Source of the DNA: an uncultured Halieaceae bacterium
GTDB lineage: Bacteria > Pseudomonadota > Gammaproteobacteria > Pseudomonadales > Halieaceae
NCBI GenBank assembly: GCA_938074135.1
Contig: CALJFL010000083.1
Span: 1 to 31,860 of the forward strand
Direction: 5' to 3'
DNA: 31,860 nucleotides
How positions within the stretch are numbered: the stretch's first letter is position 1; every line of letters starts with the position of its first letter. Shown piece after piece: positions 8,011 through 16,125 of the stretch. The position numbers and the translations under genes were made by a program. The notes under the pieces were generated by a model that was not told the DNA's origin, did not search any database, and saw only the letters and a program-made list of their open reading frames with translations.

Positions 8011-9732
8011 TTACAGGATAGAACTGTCGAGGGTGACATCGGCCCTGGCCCAGATGTTATCGAAACGCGTCCTGGCAGCTGCGGCCTGTTCCGTTTTGCC
8101 CTGTGCTTCGAGACTGAGCGCCAGCCCGAACAACGACCAGCCATTGCGTGGGTACTGGGCCAGGTCACTTCTGTAAACCGCTTCAGCCCCTGCGTAGTCC
8201 CCCGCTTGCAGCATGGCATGGCCCAGCGACTGTCGCGTTGGGTAATACCAGAATGGCGGTTCGGTGTAAGGCAGTGCGTCCTGCCCATCAACAGCGGCAG
8301 AGAAAGCCTCGATAGCACCAGGGTAATCTTCGCCTGCAAGCGCCAACTCGCCCTCCGCCAACTGTTGGGCGATCGTCAGAATCTGGCTGGCGGGGTAATC
8401 ATTGCCATCAAGAAACCAGATCGACTCGTTAGCCATCAATGGCTTCATCGACGCAAGCTCTGATTGCGCTGCTTCGAGCTCACCGCGGCGGACAAAGGCG
8501 ATTGCCCTGGCGTAATGCCAGATGGCATTGGAGTACTTCAGCTCCTGCGGCGGTTGCGGTTCGAGCAGGATTTCGTCCCAGCGCGCAAACCGTACCAGTG
8601 ACAATAGCGGTATGGTCTGGAAAAACTCTACCGTCGGAAATTCCTTGATTTGCTCAAGCCTGACATTACTCGCGACTTTGCGCCCGGCTGCCATTGCGAT
8701 CTCGCTGCGCCCTTCCATACTCGCTGAGGCCCACAGGAAATGAATGTTATGCGGATAGTAAAGCGCGGGATAAAACCCCTGGGCATTGCACTGGGCAATA
8801 TAATCCTCGTCAACCTTGGCCGCGCGAACATTCGCTTCCGAGGCATCGTAATAGCGCCCCACCCGCCAGTAGATATGCGACGGCATGTGCACGAGGTGGC
8901 CTGAACCGGGCACCAGATCGGCGAGTTTGTCGGCCGCGTCCTCGGCACGACCCGGGTTGGAAGAGGCCTCCACCGCATGAATATAAAGGTGCAGAGCGAG
9001 CGGGTGACGAGGGTTGCGCGCCATCACTGTCTCAAGCGCACCGATAATTTCACTGGTTTGAGGCTTCGGGTTTTCAGCGTCCAGCCAGTAATCCCACGGC
9101 ATCGTATTCATTAAAGCCTCGGCAAACAGGGCCTGTATATCGTCATCATCCGGGTATTTTGCGGCGAGCTCGCGCATCGCCTGTGCGTAGGCCACATCAA
9201 GCGGCTCGCGCTCACTGTTAACGTCCCCGTTGTAGCGCCGCGCCTGGGCAGCAATAAGGCCTTGCTCACGTTCGCTGGCCTTTGCCGCCAGTGACTGTGC
9301 TTTGCCGATAGCCGCGAAGGCGGACTCGCGATCGGCCGGCATCATGATCGCCTTTCCCTTGCTCGTGACATTGATATTGGGTCCGGTGGCCAGGGCTTCA
9401 CCCCAGAAACACATGGCACACTCTGGATCCAGTCGCTGGGCAGCCTTGAAAGCACGTATCGCCTCGGCATGATTGAAACCGGACGCCATGATCATGCCCT
9501 GGTTGAAGTAACGCTGAGCCCAGGGATCGGCTGTTGTAATCGGATGATTGAAATCGCCCAAGCCGCCGAGCAATGGCGCCTGTGCCCGCGCCACCACCGC
9601 GGCCTGCTCATCAATCGGAGGACTTGTGTCAGTCGCTGCCTCAGGGGCAGGAATGTGTTCCGGGGGCGACTTATCGCTACTGCACGCGGCCAGAACAAGG
9701 GTTAACAACAGGTAAGTTACTGTGCGAAACAT
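8011..9732 (-). CDS. TPR-repeat lipoprotein of unknown function
   Basis: The frame stays open to base 9885, but the start at 9732 is chosen because MFRTVTYLLL begins a proper lipoprotein signal with lipobox L14-A15-A16-C17 and because GGGAGGT lies 5 bases upstream. The product has 573 residues. After a Pro-rich linker it is made of helical TPR-like repeats; a first repeat near 71-110 ends in CAMCFWGEALATGPNIN, a motif I recognise from a widespread but uncharacterised bacterial TPR family. Further TPR-like pairs lie near the C-terminus (AGDYAGAEAVYRSDLAQYP). It should act as a protein-binding scaffold in the periplasm. It lies 91 bases downstream of the hupE-like gene, so it may be part of that unit. 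Confidence 0.87.
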   Translation of the reverse strand: MFRTVTYLLLTLVLAACSSDKSPPEHIPAPEAATDTSPPIDEQAAVVARAQAPLLGGLGDFNHPITTADPWAQRYFNQGMIMASGFNHAEAIRAFKAAQRLDPECAMCFWGEALATGPNINVTSKGKAIMMPADRESAFAAIGKAQSLAAKASEREQGLIAAQARRYNGDVNSEREPLDVAYAQAMRELAAKYPDDDDIQALFAEALMNTMPWDYWLDAENPKPQTSEIIGALETVMARNPRHPLALHLYIHAVEASSNPGRAEDAADKLADLVPGSGHLVHMPSHIYWRVGRYYDASEANVRAAKVDEDYIAQCNAQGFYPALYYPHNIHFLWASASMEGRSEIAMAAGRKVASNVRLEQIKEFPTVEFFQTIPLLSLVRFARWDEILLEPQPPQELKYSNAIWHYARAIAFVRRGELEAAQSELASMKPLMANESIWFLDGNDYPASQILTIAQQLAEGELALAGEDYPGAIEAFSAAVDGQDALPYTEPPFWYYPTRQSLGHAMLQAGDYAGAEAVYRSDLAQYPRNGWSLFGLALSLEAQGKTEQAAAARTRFDNIWARADVTLDSSIL

Positions 9733-9737
9733 AGGTG

Positions 9738-9744
9738 ACCTCCC
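9738..9744 (-). promoter_or_regulatory. Ribosome-binding site fixing the start of the TPR lipoprotein
   Basis: GGGAGGT on the minus strand lies 5 bases before the ATG at 9732. The longer upstream alternative start at 9885 would overlap the hupE-like gene and would bury the lipoprotein signal, so this site decides the start. Confidence 0.65.
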
Positions 9745-9823
9745 AGCAAGCGCAGCCAACAAGTGCGCTACAGTGGATGTAACCTTGAAGCCTAGTTCAG
9801 CTCTGGAGTTTGCGCAAAGTGAC

Positions 9824-10825
9824 TCAGGCCAGGACTTCCAGACCGCGCTCGATACACCACATCGCCGACAAGGCGCCAAGCACATAGACTGGCACAGGCC
9901 ACAGCCGATCCTGCCAGGGCGCCAGCGGACGGCGAACCAGCAGCCACAGGGCCATCACGGCAACAATGAACGCAATCTGGCCAATCTCGATACCCACGTT
10001 GAAGAACAGCAGGGCTAACGGCACGTTGTCTTGCGGCAAGCCTGTTTCCGCCAGGGCTCCGGCGAACCCCATGCCGTGGAGAAGACCAAAGCCACCGGCC
10101 AGCCACCAGGGGTTGCGCCAAAGCAGGTCATTCCGTTGTTTGCGGGTCAACTCAACGGCGAGCACGAAAATGCTCAAAGCGATGGTGAACTCCACCAGTG
10201 CCACCGGGTAGTCAAAAAAGCCAAGGGTCACCAGAGACAGGGTAATACTGTGGCCAACAGTGAAAGCGGTAATGGTCCACAACAAGCGCGTGCCACCGCC
10301 AACCAGTAGCAGTAAGCCAAACACAAACAGCAGGTGATCAATGCCACCCCAGATGTGTTCCATGCCCAGCAGCGAATAATCGCCCATAACCTCGCCAGCA
10401 CCGGGCTCCTCGGGCACGACAAATTCGGCTTGCTCGGTATTCAGCACTTCCTGATAACTACGGCCGTCGAGCAGAGTGATCATTACCATGGCCGAAGCCT
10501 GGTTGGCACCCAGCCCCGCAACTCCCAGCGTTTGCCCGACCAATCCAGACTCACCGAATTGGCAGCTTAACTGCCAACTACTGACCTTGCCGGTGCCTTC
10601 CAGCTGCGCCGGAGTGGCGTTACTGACGACACATTCATCGGGCCAGGTCGGCCGCAAAGGTATATTGCTGGTGCCTTGCGCCGGCGTTTTCCAGACCATG
10701 TTGTACTGTCCGGAACCGGTTTCTATAACCTTTAACAGCGAGGGCGCAAAGCGGTGGGCGCTGGCGTTGTGTGCAAAGAGCACCACCAGCAATAACAGTA
10801 GCAATCGACCGGTCCAGCTGATCAT
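9824..10825 (-). CDS. HupE/UreJ family membrane protein with periplasmic N-domain
   Basis: This 333-residue protein has a cleavable signal peptide (cut after ASA at 21-23, so the mature chain should begin at His24), a periplasmic domain of about 120 residues with two Cys (65 and 88) that could form a disulfide, and then about six to seven membrane segments. The membrane part has the HupE/UreJ histidine pattern: MEHIWGGIDH (His157, His164), GHSITL (His192), LLHGMGFA (His250) and Glu280. Family members are linked to nickel or other metal uptake beside hydrogenase or urease, but none of those genes is here. Its ATG overlaps the stop of the parvulin gene (10822-10825), so the two are translated as a pair. 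Confidence 0.88.
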   Translation of the reverse strand: MISWTGRLLLLLLVVLFAHNASAHRFAPSLLKVIETGSGQYNMVWKTPAQGTSNIPLRPTWPDECVVSNATPAQLEGTGKVSSWQLSCQFGESGLVGQTLGVAGLGANQASAMVMITLLDGRSYQEVLNTEQAEFVVPEEPGAGEVMGDYSLLGMEHIWGGIDHLLFVFGLLLLVGGGTRLLWTITAFTVGHSITLSLVTLGFFDYPVALVEFTIALSIFVLAVELTRKQRNDLLWRNPWWLAGGFGLLHGMGFAGALAETGLPQDNVPLALLFFNVGIEIGQIAFIVAVMALWLLVRRPLAPWQDRLWPVPVYVLGALSAMWCIERGLEVLA

Positions 10826-11754
10826 GATCGCACCTCAAACTGCTGGCGCAGGGCCACAATCGCTTCGCGCAGGGCCGTCGCTCTGGCCCTCGAGTCGAGA
10901 TCGCGCACAAGACGCTGCCTTACTTCTTCGAGTGTAGCGTCACGGGCAGGCTCGACCGCTTCAACCCAAACGTAGTGCATACCGTAAGTGGAGCGTATCG
11001 GGCCCAGCCAGTGACCCGCCGCTGGTCCGGCCTCCTCGAGATTCTTGACGAAGGCGGCGCCAAAGTGGCGAGCGAGTTGATCGGGGGAAAGGCTGGCGAA
11101 TTCATAACCTGGAAGGAATGGCGAACTGAGCTCCCTTGCCTGGCGTGGATCAAGATTATCGGCATTTATAGCCGCGATGACATCGGGAATCTCACCCTCA
11201 CGATCACGCGAGAAATAAATGTGCGCAATGGTGTAGCGCGGCGGCAAACGCAGCTCATCGCGGCGCTGGTCAAACTCGGCTGCCAGGTCCTGTTCGGTCA
11301 CAGTTGCCGGCGGATTGCCGGCCAGCAGTAATTGTTCCATCACCTGTATCAGACGCCGTTTGACCACCTCATCGCCGAGGTGGAGGCGCATCTCCAGGGC
11401 TTGCTCATAGAGCTCCTCGTCACTCTTGCCCTCGGCCATTTGCAGGAAGTTCATGTTGCGCAGCAGACGCTGATAAATCACCGTGTCATAGAGGTGCAAT
11501 TCGTATTCCAGAGCGCGCTGAAACAACATATCGCGATCAAGCTCAGACTCTACCAACCTGGCCAGCTGTACCTCGTTAGGCAAGCGACCCGTGGTCGAAA
11601 ACCACTGCTGCTGCAGCGCCTCGATACGAGCGTCAGGCAGAGGTCCGACAACAGGTTTGGGCTCAGGGAAAAGCTGCTGCTGCAGTTCGAAGAGCAAAAA
11701 GCCCAACAATAGAAAGTGTATCCACGGCTTCTTCAGCCATGACAACCAACGCAT
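10822..11754 (-). CDS. Membrane-anchored parvulin-type peptidyl-prolyl isomerase
   Basis: This 310-residue protein has an uncleaved N-terminal membrane anchor (about residues 10-28), a helical SurA/PpiD-like chaperone region (about 40-150) and a parvulin-like domain from about 165 (PPRYTIAHIYFSRD) to the GPIRSTYGMHYVWVEAVEPA segment near 270, which matches the closing strand of rotamase domains. It should face the periplasm and help fold exported or membrane proteins. The gene overlaps the HupE-like gene by 4 bases, so HupE is the most likely client. It could have lost isomerase activity; I cannot judge that from the sequence. Confidence 0.83.
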   Translation of the reverse strand: MRWLSWLKKPWIHFLLLGFLLFELQQQLFPEPKPVVGPLPDARIEALQQQWFSTTGRLPNEVQLARLVESELDRDMLFQRALEYELHLYDTVIYQRLLRNMNFLQMAEGKSDEELYEQALEMRLHLGDEVVKRRLIQVMEQLLLAGNPPATVTEQDLAAEFDQRRDELRLPPRYTIAHIYFSRDREGEIPDVIAAINADNLDPRQARELSSPFLPGYEFASLSPDQLARHFGAAFVKNLEEAGPAAGHWLGPIRSTYGMHYVWVEAVEPARDATLEEVRQRLVRDLDSRARATALREAIVALRQQFEVRS

Positions 11755-11797
11755 GGTTTACGCTCCGTGTTGCGGTAGTAGAGGGTGTAGCAAAAAA

Positions 11798-12610
11798 TCA
11801 ATTCTCGTAATTGGCTTTGCGTTTTTCCATCTGGGCCTGCATCCCGGCCTGCAAGTCCCGCTCACTGAGCATGCCAGCGTTCCAGGTAGCGATGTGATCC
11901 AGACCATCGGCGACCGTGTGATCGCGGCTATACAGCAACATATTCTTGGTACCGCGCACTGCCAATGGCGATTTTGAAGCAATATTGCGCGCGATCGCCG
12001 TGACTTCGCGCAGCATCGAATCCCGGTTCTCGAATACGCGGTTCACAAAGCCGACTTCGCGCGCCTCTTCGGCATCCATGTTGCGGCCTGTGTAGGCCAG
12101 CTCGCGGGCAACACCGTCGGGAATTATTTTCGGCAAGCGTTGCAGCGTGCCCACATCAGCGGTCATACCCAGGTCGATTTCACGGATGGAAAAAAATGCG
12201 TCCTCAGTTGCATAGCGCATATCGCAGCAGCAAGTCAGATCGACACCACCCCCGATGCAGGTGTAGTGAATCGCAGCCAGCACCGGCTTGCGACACTTCT
12301 CTATCGCAGTCAGGTTATCCTGCAGCCGCAAAACATTCTGCCGAAAGGCCTCTGCCCGGCGCGCCCGATCCGGTGAGTCACTGATCAAATCACCAAACAT
12401 TGCCAGGTCCAGCCCGGCGCAAAAATGTTTGCCGTTGCCAGCCAGTATGACAGCCCTGACATCGGGCTCGCTGTCACACCATTCGAAACATTGCTGCAAC
12501 TCGGTCCACATAGCTGCACTCATCGAATTGGCTTTGTCGGGTCGATCGAGATAGACGGTCGCCACCTGCTGTTCAAGTTCCAAGGCCAGTGTCTGGTACT
12601 CAGGGATCAT
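11798..12610 (-). CDS. Delta3,5-Delta2,4-dienoyl-CoA isomerase (ECH1-like)
   Basis: This 270-residue crotonase-fold enzyme has the oxyanion motif HFCAGLDLA (62-70) and CIGGGVDL (118-125). Three acidic residues, Asp124, Glu144 and Asp152, have the same 20 and 8 residue spacing as the catalytic Asp176, Glu196 and Asp204 of rat ECH1, and the block ADVGTLQRLPK is shared with ECH1. This points to isomerisation of 3,5-dienoyl-CoA to 2,4-dienoyl-CoA in the beta-oxidation of unsaturated acids with odd-numbered double bonds, rather than plain hydration. A strong AGGAGA site lies 7 bases before the ATG. It lies 28 bases downstream of the nitroreductase gene on the same strand. Confidence 0.87.
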   Translation of the reverse strand: MIPEYQTLALELEQQVATVYLDRPDKANSMSAAMWTELQQCFEWCDSEPDVRAVILAGNGKHFCAGLDLAMFGDLISDSPDRARRAEAFRQNVLRLQDNLTAIEKCRKPVLAAIHYTCIGGGVDLTCCCDMRYATEDAFFSIREIDLGMTADVGTLQRLPKIIPDGVARELAYTGRNMDAEEAREVGFVNRVFENRDSMLREVTAIARNIASKSPLAVRGTKNMLLYSRDHTVADGLDHIATWNAGMLSERDLQAGMQAQMEKRKANYEN

Positions 12611-12637
12611 ATTTTTATCTCCTGTATGGTTATCTGG

Positions 12638-13195
12638 TTACCACTGCGATACGAAGTTCGCAGCTGAAAGTTCGGGTAGCGGCTTGGCTTTACCCTGCCG
12701 CGTACCCAGGTAAATAAATCCAACAATTTCCTCGCTCTGATCCAACCCCAGCTCTGTCATCAGGTTGCGATCAAATGCTGCATCACCCGTACGCCAGATG
12801 CCGGCGTAGCCCTGAGCTTCGGCAGCAAGCAGCAGTGCGTGAGCAGCACAGCCGGCCGACAAACGCTGTTCAATCGGCGGTACTTTCGGGTGTTCACTGA
12901 TGCGTGCGACAGCCACGATCAGTACCGGGGCACGTAAGGGCGAATTGCGCGCCTTGGTTCTAGCCGCCTCATCCGCCTCTGGCTTGCGCAGCAAGAGGCA
13001 GCGCTCAAGCAACTTGCCAAAGTCGTGGCGACGCTCACCGGTGATTGTTATGAATCGCCAGGGCCGTAACCAAGCGTGATCAGGCGCACGCAGGGCGGCT
13101 TCGTAAATCCCCTCTAGCTCCAGCTCGCTGGGACCAGGGTCGGTCAGTTTGGGCGCTGAGTTCCTCTGCTGCAGGAAACGCAGTATTTCAGTCAT
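12638..13195 (-). CDS. Nitroreductase family protein, YdjA-like
   Basis: This 185-residue FMN-dependent oxidoreductase has YdjA-type blocks: an early RNSAPKLTDPGP, RAPDHAWLRPWRF (36-48), KARNSPLRAP, VPPIEQRLSAGCAAHALLLAAEAQGYAGIWRTG and the late IVGFIYLGT. YdjA-type proteins are the smallest nitroreductases and reduce nitro or related compounds in vitro; the natural substrate is unknown. The start is ATG with no clear ribosome-binding site. It lies directly upstream of the dienoyl-CoA isomerase gene. Confidence 0.9.
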   Translation of the reverse strand: MTEILRFLQQRNSAPKLTDPGPSELELEGIYEAALRAPDHAWLRPWRFITITGERRHDFGKLLERCLLLRKPEADEAARTKARNSPLRAPVLIVAVARISEHPKVPPIEQRLSAGCAAHALLLAAEAQGYAGIWRTGDAAFDRNLMTELGLDQSEEIVGFIYLGTRQGKAKPLPELSAANFVSQW

Positions 13196-13272
13196 ATGCT
13201 GTTACATCTGGCTGGCAACGGGCCGCATGATAACAGTAATTCCACGGCTTTCGCAGGCGATCTTTATTACTC

Positions 13273-14088
13273 TCAGGCACTTGCGATGCCCTGCCCCACA
13301 AGGATATTCATAAAACCCTCATCGCCGGGACAGCCGTCCACGTTATCGCACCAAACTGCCAGTTCCTCTGCGGATGTGGCAGCGAGAACATGTTCAATAT
13401 GGTCAACGATCCAGAAGGGCTGCTCAAGTTGCGCCAGGCAATCGATTAACTCCCGCCCCGAGGCCCCGGCCTGACGGAGCGACAAGGGGGTGAGCTCGAC
13501 AATTATCTGCGGGGGGGCGTCGAGTTTCTGCAGGTACGGCATCAAACCTGCCACTACCGCGTACTCACTGCCCTGGGTATCTATCTTCAGCAGATCAACT
13601 CGCAATGTCCTCGGGCCAAGATAATCACCGCCATTGAGCAAGCTGATCGAATGGCTGCGACGGGTACCGCTGATGTCAAATATCTGGTGATCGCCAAGGT
13701 TGTCCTCGCTCAGGTACAGCGTGCCGCGCCCGTCGTGTTGTGCAAGCGCCCCGTGCACTGCGCAGACCCGCTGGTCGACGCCGTTGGCCAGACAGTTGGC
13801 CTGCAATAAGGCAAAGTTGTCCGGGTCTGGTTCAAAAGCAAATACACGACCACGATCGCCCACCCTGGCGGCCGCAAGCACGGTGAAGTAACCCAGGTTA
13901 GCCCCGACATCGACAAATACATCACCCGGCTGCAAGAGATCCAGCAGCAAGCTGGTCTCGAAAGGCTCCCATATACCCGTTTCGCCTAGCCGCTGTGATA
14001 TCACCTTGTCGCGACTGTCGTGCACTTGCAAGCGCAGGGACTCGTCGAGGCCTGGAATACTGAGGGGGATGGTGGTTACCGTAGACAC
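13273..14088 (-). CDS. FkbM family SAM-dependent methyltransferase
   Basis: This 271-residue protein has the SAM-binding motif DVGANLG (60-66), the acidic end of the next strand in FAFEPDP (84-90), and the FkbM-typical LLKIDTQGSE block. FkbM enzymes usually O-methylate sugars or secondary metabolites. No sugar-synthesis, glycosyltransferase or polyketide gene is near, so the target is unknown. The start is GTG (GTG TCT ACG), without a clear ribosome-binding site; no better start is visible downstream before the core begins. Confidence 0.88.
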   Translation of the reverse strand: MSTVTTIPLSIPGLDESLRLQVHDSRDKVISQRLGETGIWEPFETSLLLDLLQPGDVFVDVGANLGYFTVLAAARVGDRGRVFAFEPDPDNFALLQANCLANGVDQRVCAVHGALAQHDGRGTLYLSEDNLGDHQIFDISGTRRSHSISLLNGGDYLGPRTLRVDLLKIDTQGSEYAVVAGLMPYLQKLDAPPQIIVELTPLSLRQAGASGRELIDCLAQLEQPFWIVDHIEHVLAATSAEELAVWCDNVDGCPGDEGFMNILVGQGIASA

Positions 14089-14161
14089 GGATCACATACA
14101 GGCGGCGAGAGTCTGCCGCAGTCGCTGCTAGCGCGCGAGCGGCAAACTCATGCCTGGGTCA

Positions 14162-15901
14162 TCAGGCTGCCCGCCGCGCCCTCGTTCGTGGGGGTGTTTT
14201 GGTCGCCTTGGGCGCTGCGGTTTTCTTGGCCGACCTGCCACGACTGGCCTTGCTCTTGGCCTTCGCCTTGGGCTTGGGCTTGGCTTTGGCCTTGGCTTTT
14301 TTTGGCTTTTCAAGCTTGCTGGATGGCTGCGATGCTGCGATACGCATCGCCTCACGGTCAGCGCGGGTCGGCGGTGGCCGGCGACGCGATGCCCGCGGGC
14401 GGTGATAGTCGCTATCGTCCGGCTTTAGATCACCGTATTCAAAGCGGTGCAGAATCTCTTCCATGGTTCGGGAAATCTTTGTGCATAAACGCATGGACTC
14501 AACGGCCGGGAAGGCTGAGTGCTCTCCCCCCTCCATCAGGTCGACCAATTCTTTTTCCGACAGGTGAGAAAGAATCTTTGCGGGGTTATACCAGCCGAAG
14601 CTGGGCACAATATTGATATCGCCACTGTACTCCTGATCCATTAACGCGTGGATACCATTGAGCAGCATGTTGAATCTGGGCCAGTTGTCGCCCTGTTTCT
14701 GGGCTATCCCACGGTAGAAATTAAGCACCTCACGGCCCACCCCAATGCCGAGACTACCCAGCGCCGCTGCCAACCTGCCGCGCTCCTTGTCATTGCTCAG
14801 GAACGGGGTGGCAATAGGATTAACCATGCTCACAATATAGTGGTTAGTGCTATAGAGCCTGGATAGCCGCTTGGCAGGCAGGTCGTCAGCGATAGACCCG
14901 TCGACCCATTTGCGAGTCGGCAGATAGGGCTGCGCCTCGCCGTGTACATTCTTGGCCATCAGCATCACTGGTGGGAACACGCCCGGTACCGCACAGGATG
15001 CCATCACGGCAGACCGGATATAGACGTTGGGAGAGGTAATGGCGTTCAAAAGGCGAGAGCGCTGATGGGGCTCCGCCGGCGCGACGGTGATACTGATCTG
15101 CCGGCCGGTTTTTTCGTAAGCCTCCTGAAAGGTCATATCGGGCACAAGCCGGGCGATAATACCCTCGAGGTCACCGACATCAATCTGCGGATTGGACCCA
15201 AAGAACATCCGCGAGAAAACGCTCGCCTCACGCTCAGCCTCGAAATGGACATTGGCCGGATCATAAAAGTGCTCGAGCTCCTGCTCGGTATGTGTGCCCA
15301 CCACCCCGGCGACAATTGATCCGGCACTGGAGCCGGAAATCACGCGTGGCAGCAAGTTCTGCTCAAGCAGTGTTTTGACCACACCCATGTGGTAGAAACC
15401 AAGGACCCCGCCGCCGCTTAGCATCAGCGCCGAACGACCAAAACAGATATTGGCGCGGTAAAAGAAATCCATTTTATCCTGCGCGCTAATGTCTTCCGCC
15501 GGCAACTCAGCCAGCAGTCGCAGCGAATCGTCAATCTCGTCGATGTACTGCTCTATCAGTCGCTTGGTGCCAAACTTGGCACGACGGTAGAGGCTGCTAC
15601 GGCCCATGCCGCCCATGTTTCCATGTATACCCTCGTTCAGCGTGAACAACAGGCCCTGGTAGTCGTGGCGAGAACGCAGGCTGCGCAAGCGGTCCAGACG
15701 CAAGCGAATCTGGGAGTAATCATATTGGCTGCTCTGATCAACCTCGCGCCAGCGTTTCTGCCCGGAGACCTCGTCGTGATCCTGTGCCAGTTGGCGCCAC
15801 TCTTCGTAGCTGGTGCACTGGTCCATCTGGCGTTGCAGTTTCTTCAATTTCCGTGATTCTCTCAACGACTTACCTCTTCTTTGCATGTAGCGATATGACA
15901 C
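14162..15901 (-). CDS. Patatin-like phospholipase with DUF3336 domain and basic tail
   Basis: This 579-residue enzyme has three parts. An N-terminal DUF3336-like helical region (about 20-140) is shared with yeast triacylglycerol lipases TGL3-5. The patatin domain follows, with the oxyanion glycine loop GGGVLG at 163-168, nucleophile Ser192 in GSSAG, and catalytic Asp334 in DGS. Residues from about 529 to 579 form a Lys/Ala/Pro/Arg-rich tail with no acidic residue after Glu531. The enzyme should release fatty acids from acylglycerols or phospholipids in the cytoplasm or at the membrane. The start is GTG at 15901; an in-frame ATG at 15886 is an alternative. It is the first gene of the long minus-strand run. 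Confidence 0.9.
   Translation of the reverse strand: MSYRYMQRRGKSLRESRKLKKLQRQMDQCTSYEEWRQLAQDHDEVSGQKRWREVDQSSQYDYSQIRLRLDRLRSLRSRHDYQGLLFTLNEGIHGNMGGMGRSSLYRRAKFGTKRLIEQYIDEIDDSLRLLAELPAEDISAQDKMDFFYRANICFGRSALMLSGGGVLGFYHMGVVKTLLEQNLLPRVISGSSAGSIVAGVVGTHTEQELEHFYDPANVHFEAEREASVFSRMFFGSNPQIDVGDLEGIIARLVPDMTFQEAYEKTGRQISITVAPAEPHQRSRLLNAITSPNVYIRSAVMASCAVPGVFPPVMLMAKNVHGEAQPYLPTRKWVDGSIADDLPAKRLSRLYSTNHYIVSMVNPIATPFLSNDKERGRLAAALGSLGIGVGREVLNFYRGIAQKQGDNWPRFNMLLNGIHALMDQEYSGDINIVPSFGWYNPAKILSHLSEKELVDLMEGGEHSAFPAVESMRLCTKISRTMEEILHRFEYGDLKPDDSDYHRPRASRRRPPPTRADREAMRIAASQPSSKLEKPKKAKAKAKPKPKAKAKSKASRGRSAKKTAAPKATKTPPRTRARRAA
14249..14312 (-). repeat. Low-complexity coding repeat in the lipase tail
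   Basis: The plus strand reads as imperfect repeats of GGCTTGGGC and GGCTTTGGC, which encode Lys-Ala and Lys-Pro dipeptides in the minus frame. The stretch is part of the coding region of the patatin-like gene and is prone to slippage, but the frame is intact here. Confidence 0.6.
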
Positions 15902-16125
15902 ATCCTGCTAGGATAAATCATGTTACTCGCCGCGCCCAGCGGTTTGTTTTCAGCGCTAACATGAGACCTTGATCCGCGTCAACGTCTGCTCACTTTTTGA
16001 TCGCCGCCAGTCGTCGCACGCGAAGCCGTGTCGATAGGTGCAAGCACCGCCCAAAGCACCTAGAATAGGGACTGACGAGTCCATTGCCTGGGCTCTCCAC
16101 TCATTGGGTACAAGAGAGAACGCAT
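15902..16125. other. Divergent intergenic spacer, 224 bases
   Basis: This spacer separates the lipase gene (minus) from the RND pump operon (plus) and is the longest gap in the window. It must carry promoters for both. A TAGAAT at 16061-16066 on the plus strand could be a -10 box for the pump genes, but no convincing -35 box is seen. I found no tRNA, repeat or small coding gene in it. Confidence 0.4.
16113..16118 (+). promoter_or_regulatory. Ribosome-binding site supporting a TTG start
   Basis: AGAGAG lies 7 bases before the TTG at 16126. The upstream TTG at 16084, which is in frame, has no comparable site, so the shorter start is preferred for the RND adaptor gene. Confidence 0.45.

Noticed and set aside
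9733..9885. N-terminal extension of the TPR lipoprotein by 51 residues
   Set aside because: It would overlap the hupE-like gene and hide a perfect lipoprotein signal that has its own ribosome-binding site.
14249..14312. Tandem GGCTTGGGC-like repeats considered as a CRISPR or regulatory repeat
   Set aside because: The units are imperfect, have no spacers and are in frame within the lysine-rich tail of the lipase.
14020..14616. 198-codon open frame on the plus strand
   Set aside because: It is opposite the FkbM start and the lipase tail and consists largely of low-complexity Trp/Leu/Ala-rich sequence.
8011..15901. Idea that the whole ten-gene minus-strand run is one functional operon
   Set aside because: Several gaps (77, 73, 91 and 170 bases) and an internal promoter near 7930 argue for several units, and the functions are mixed.
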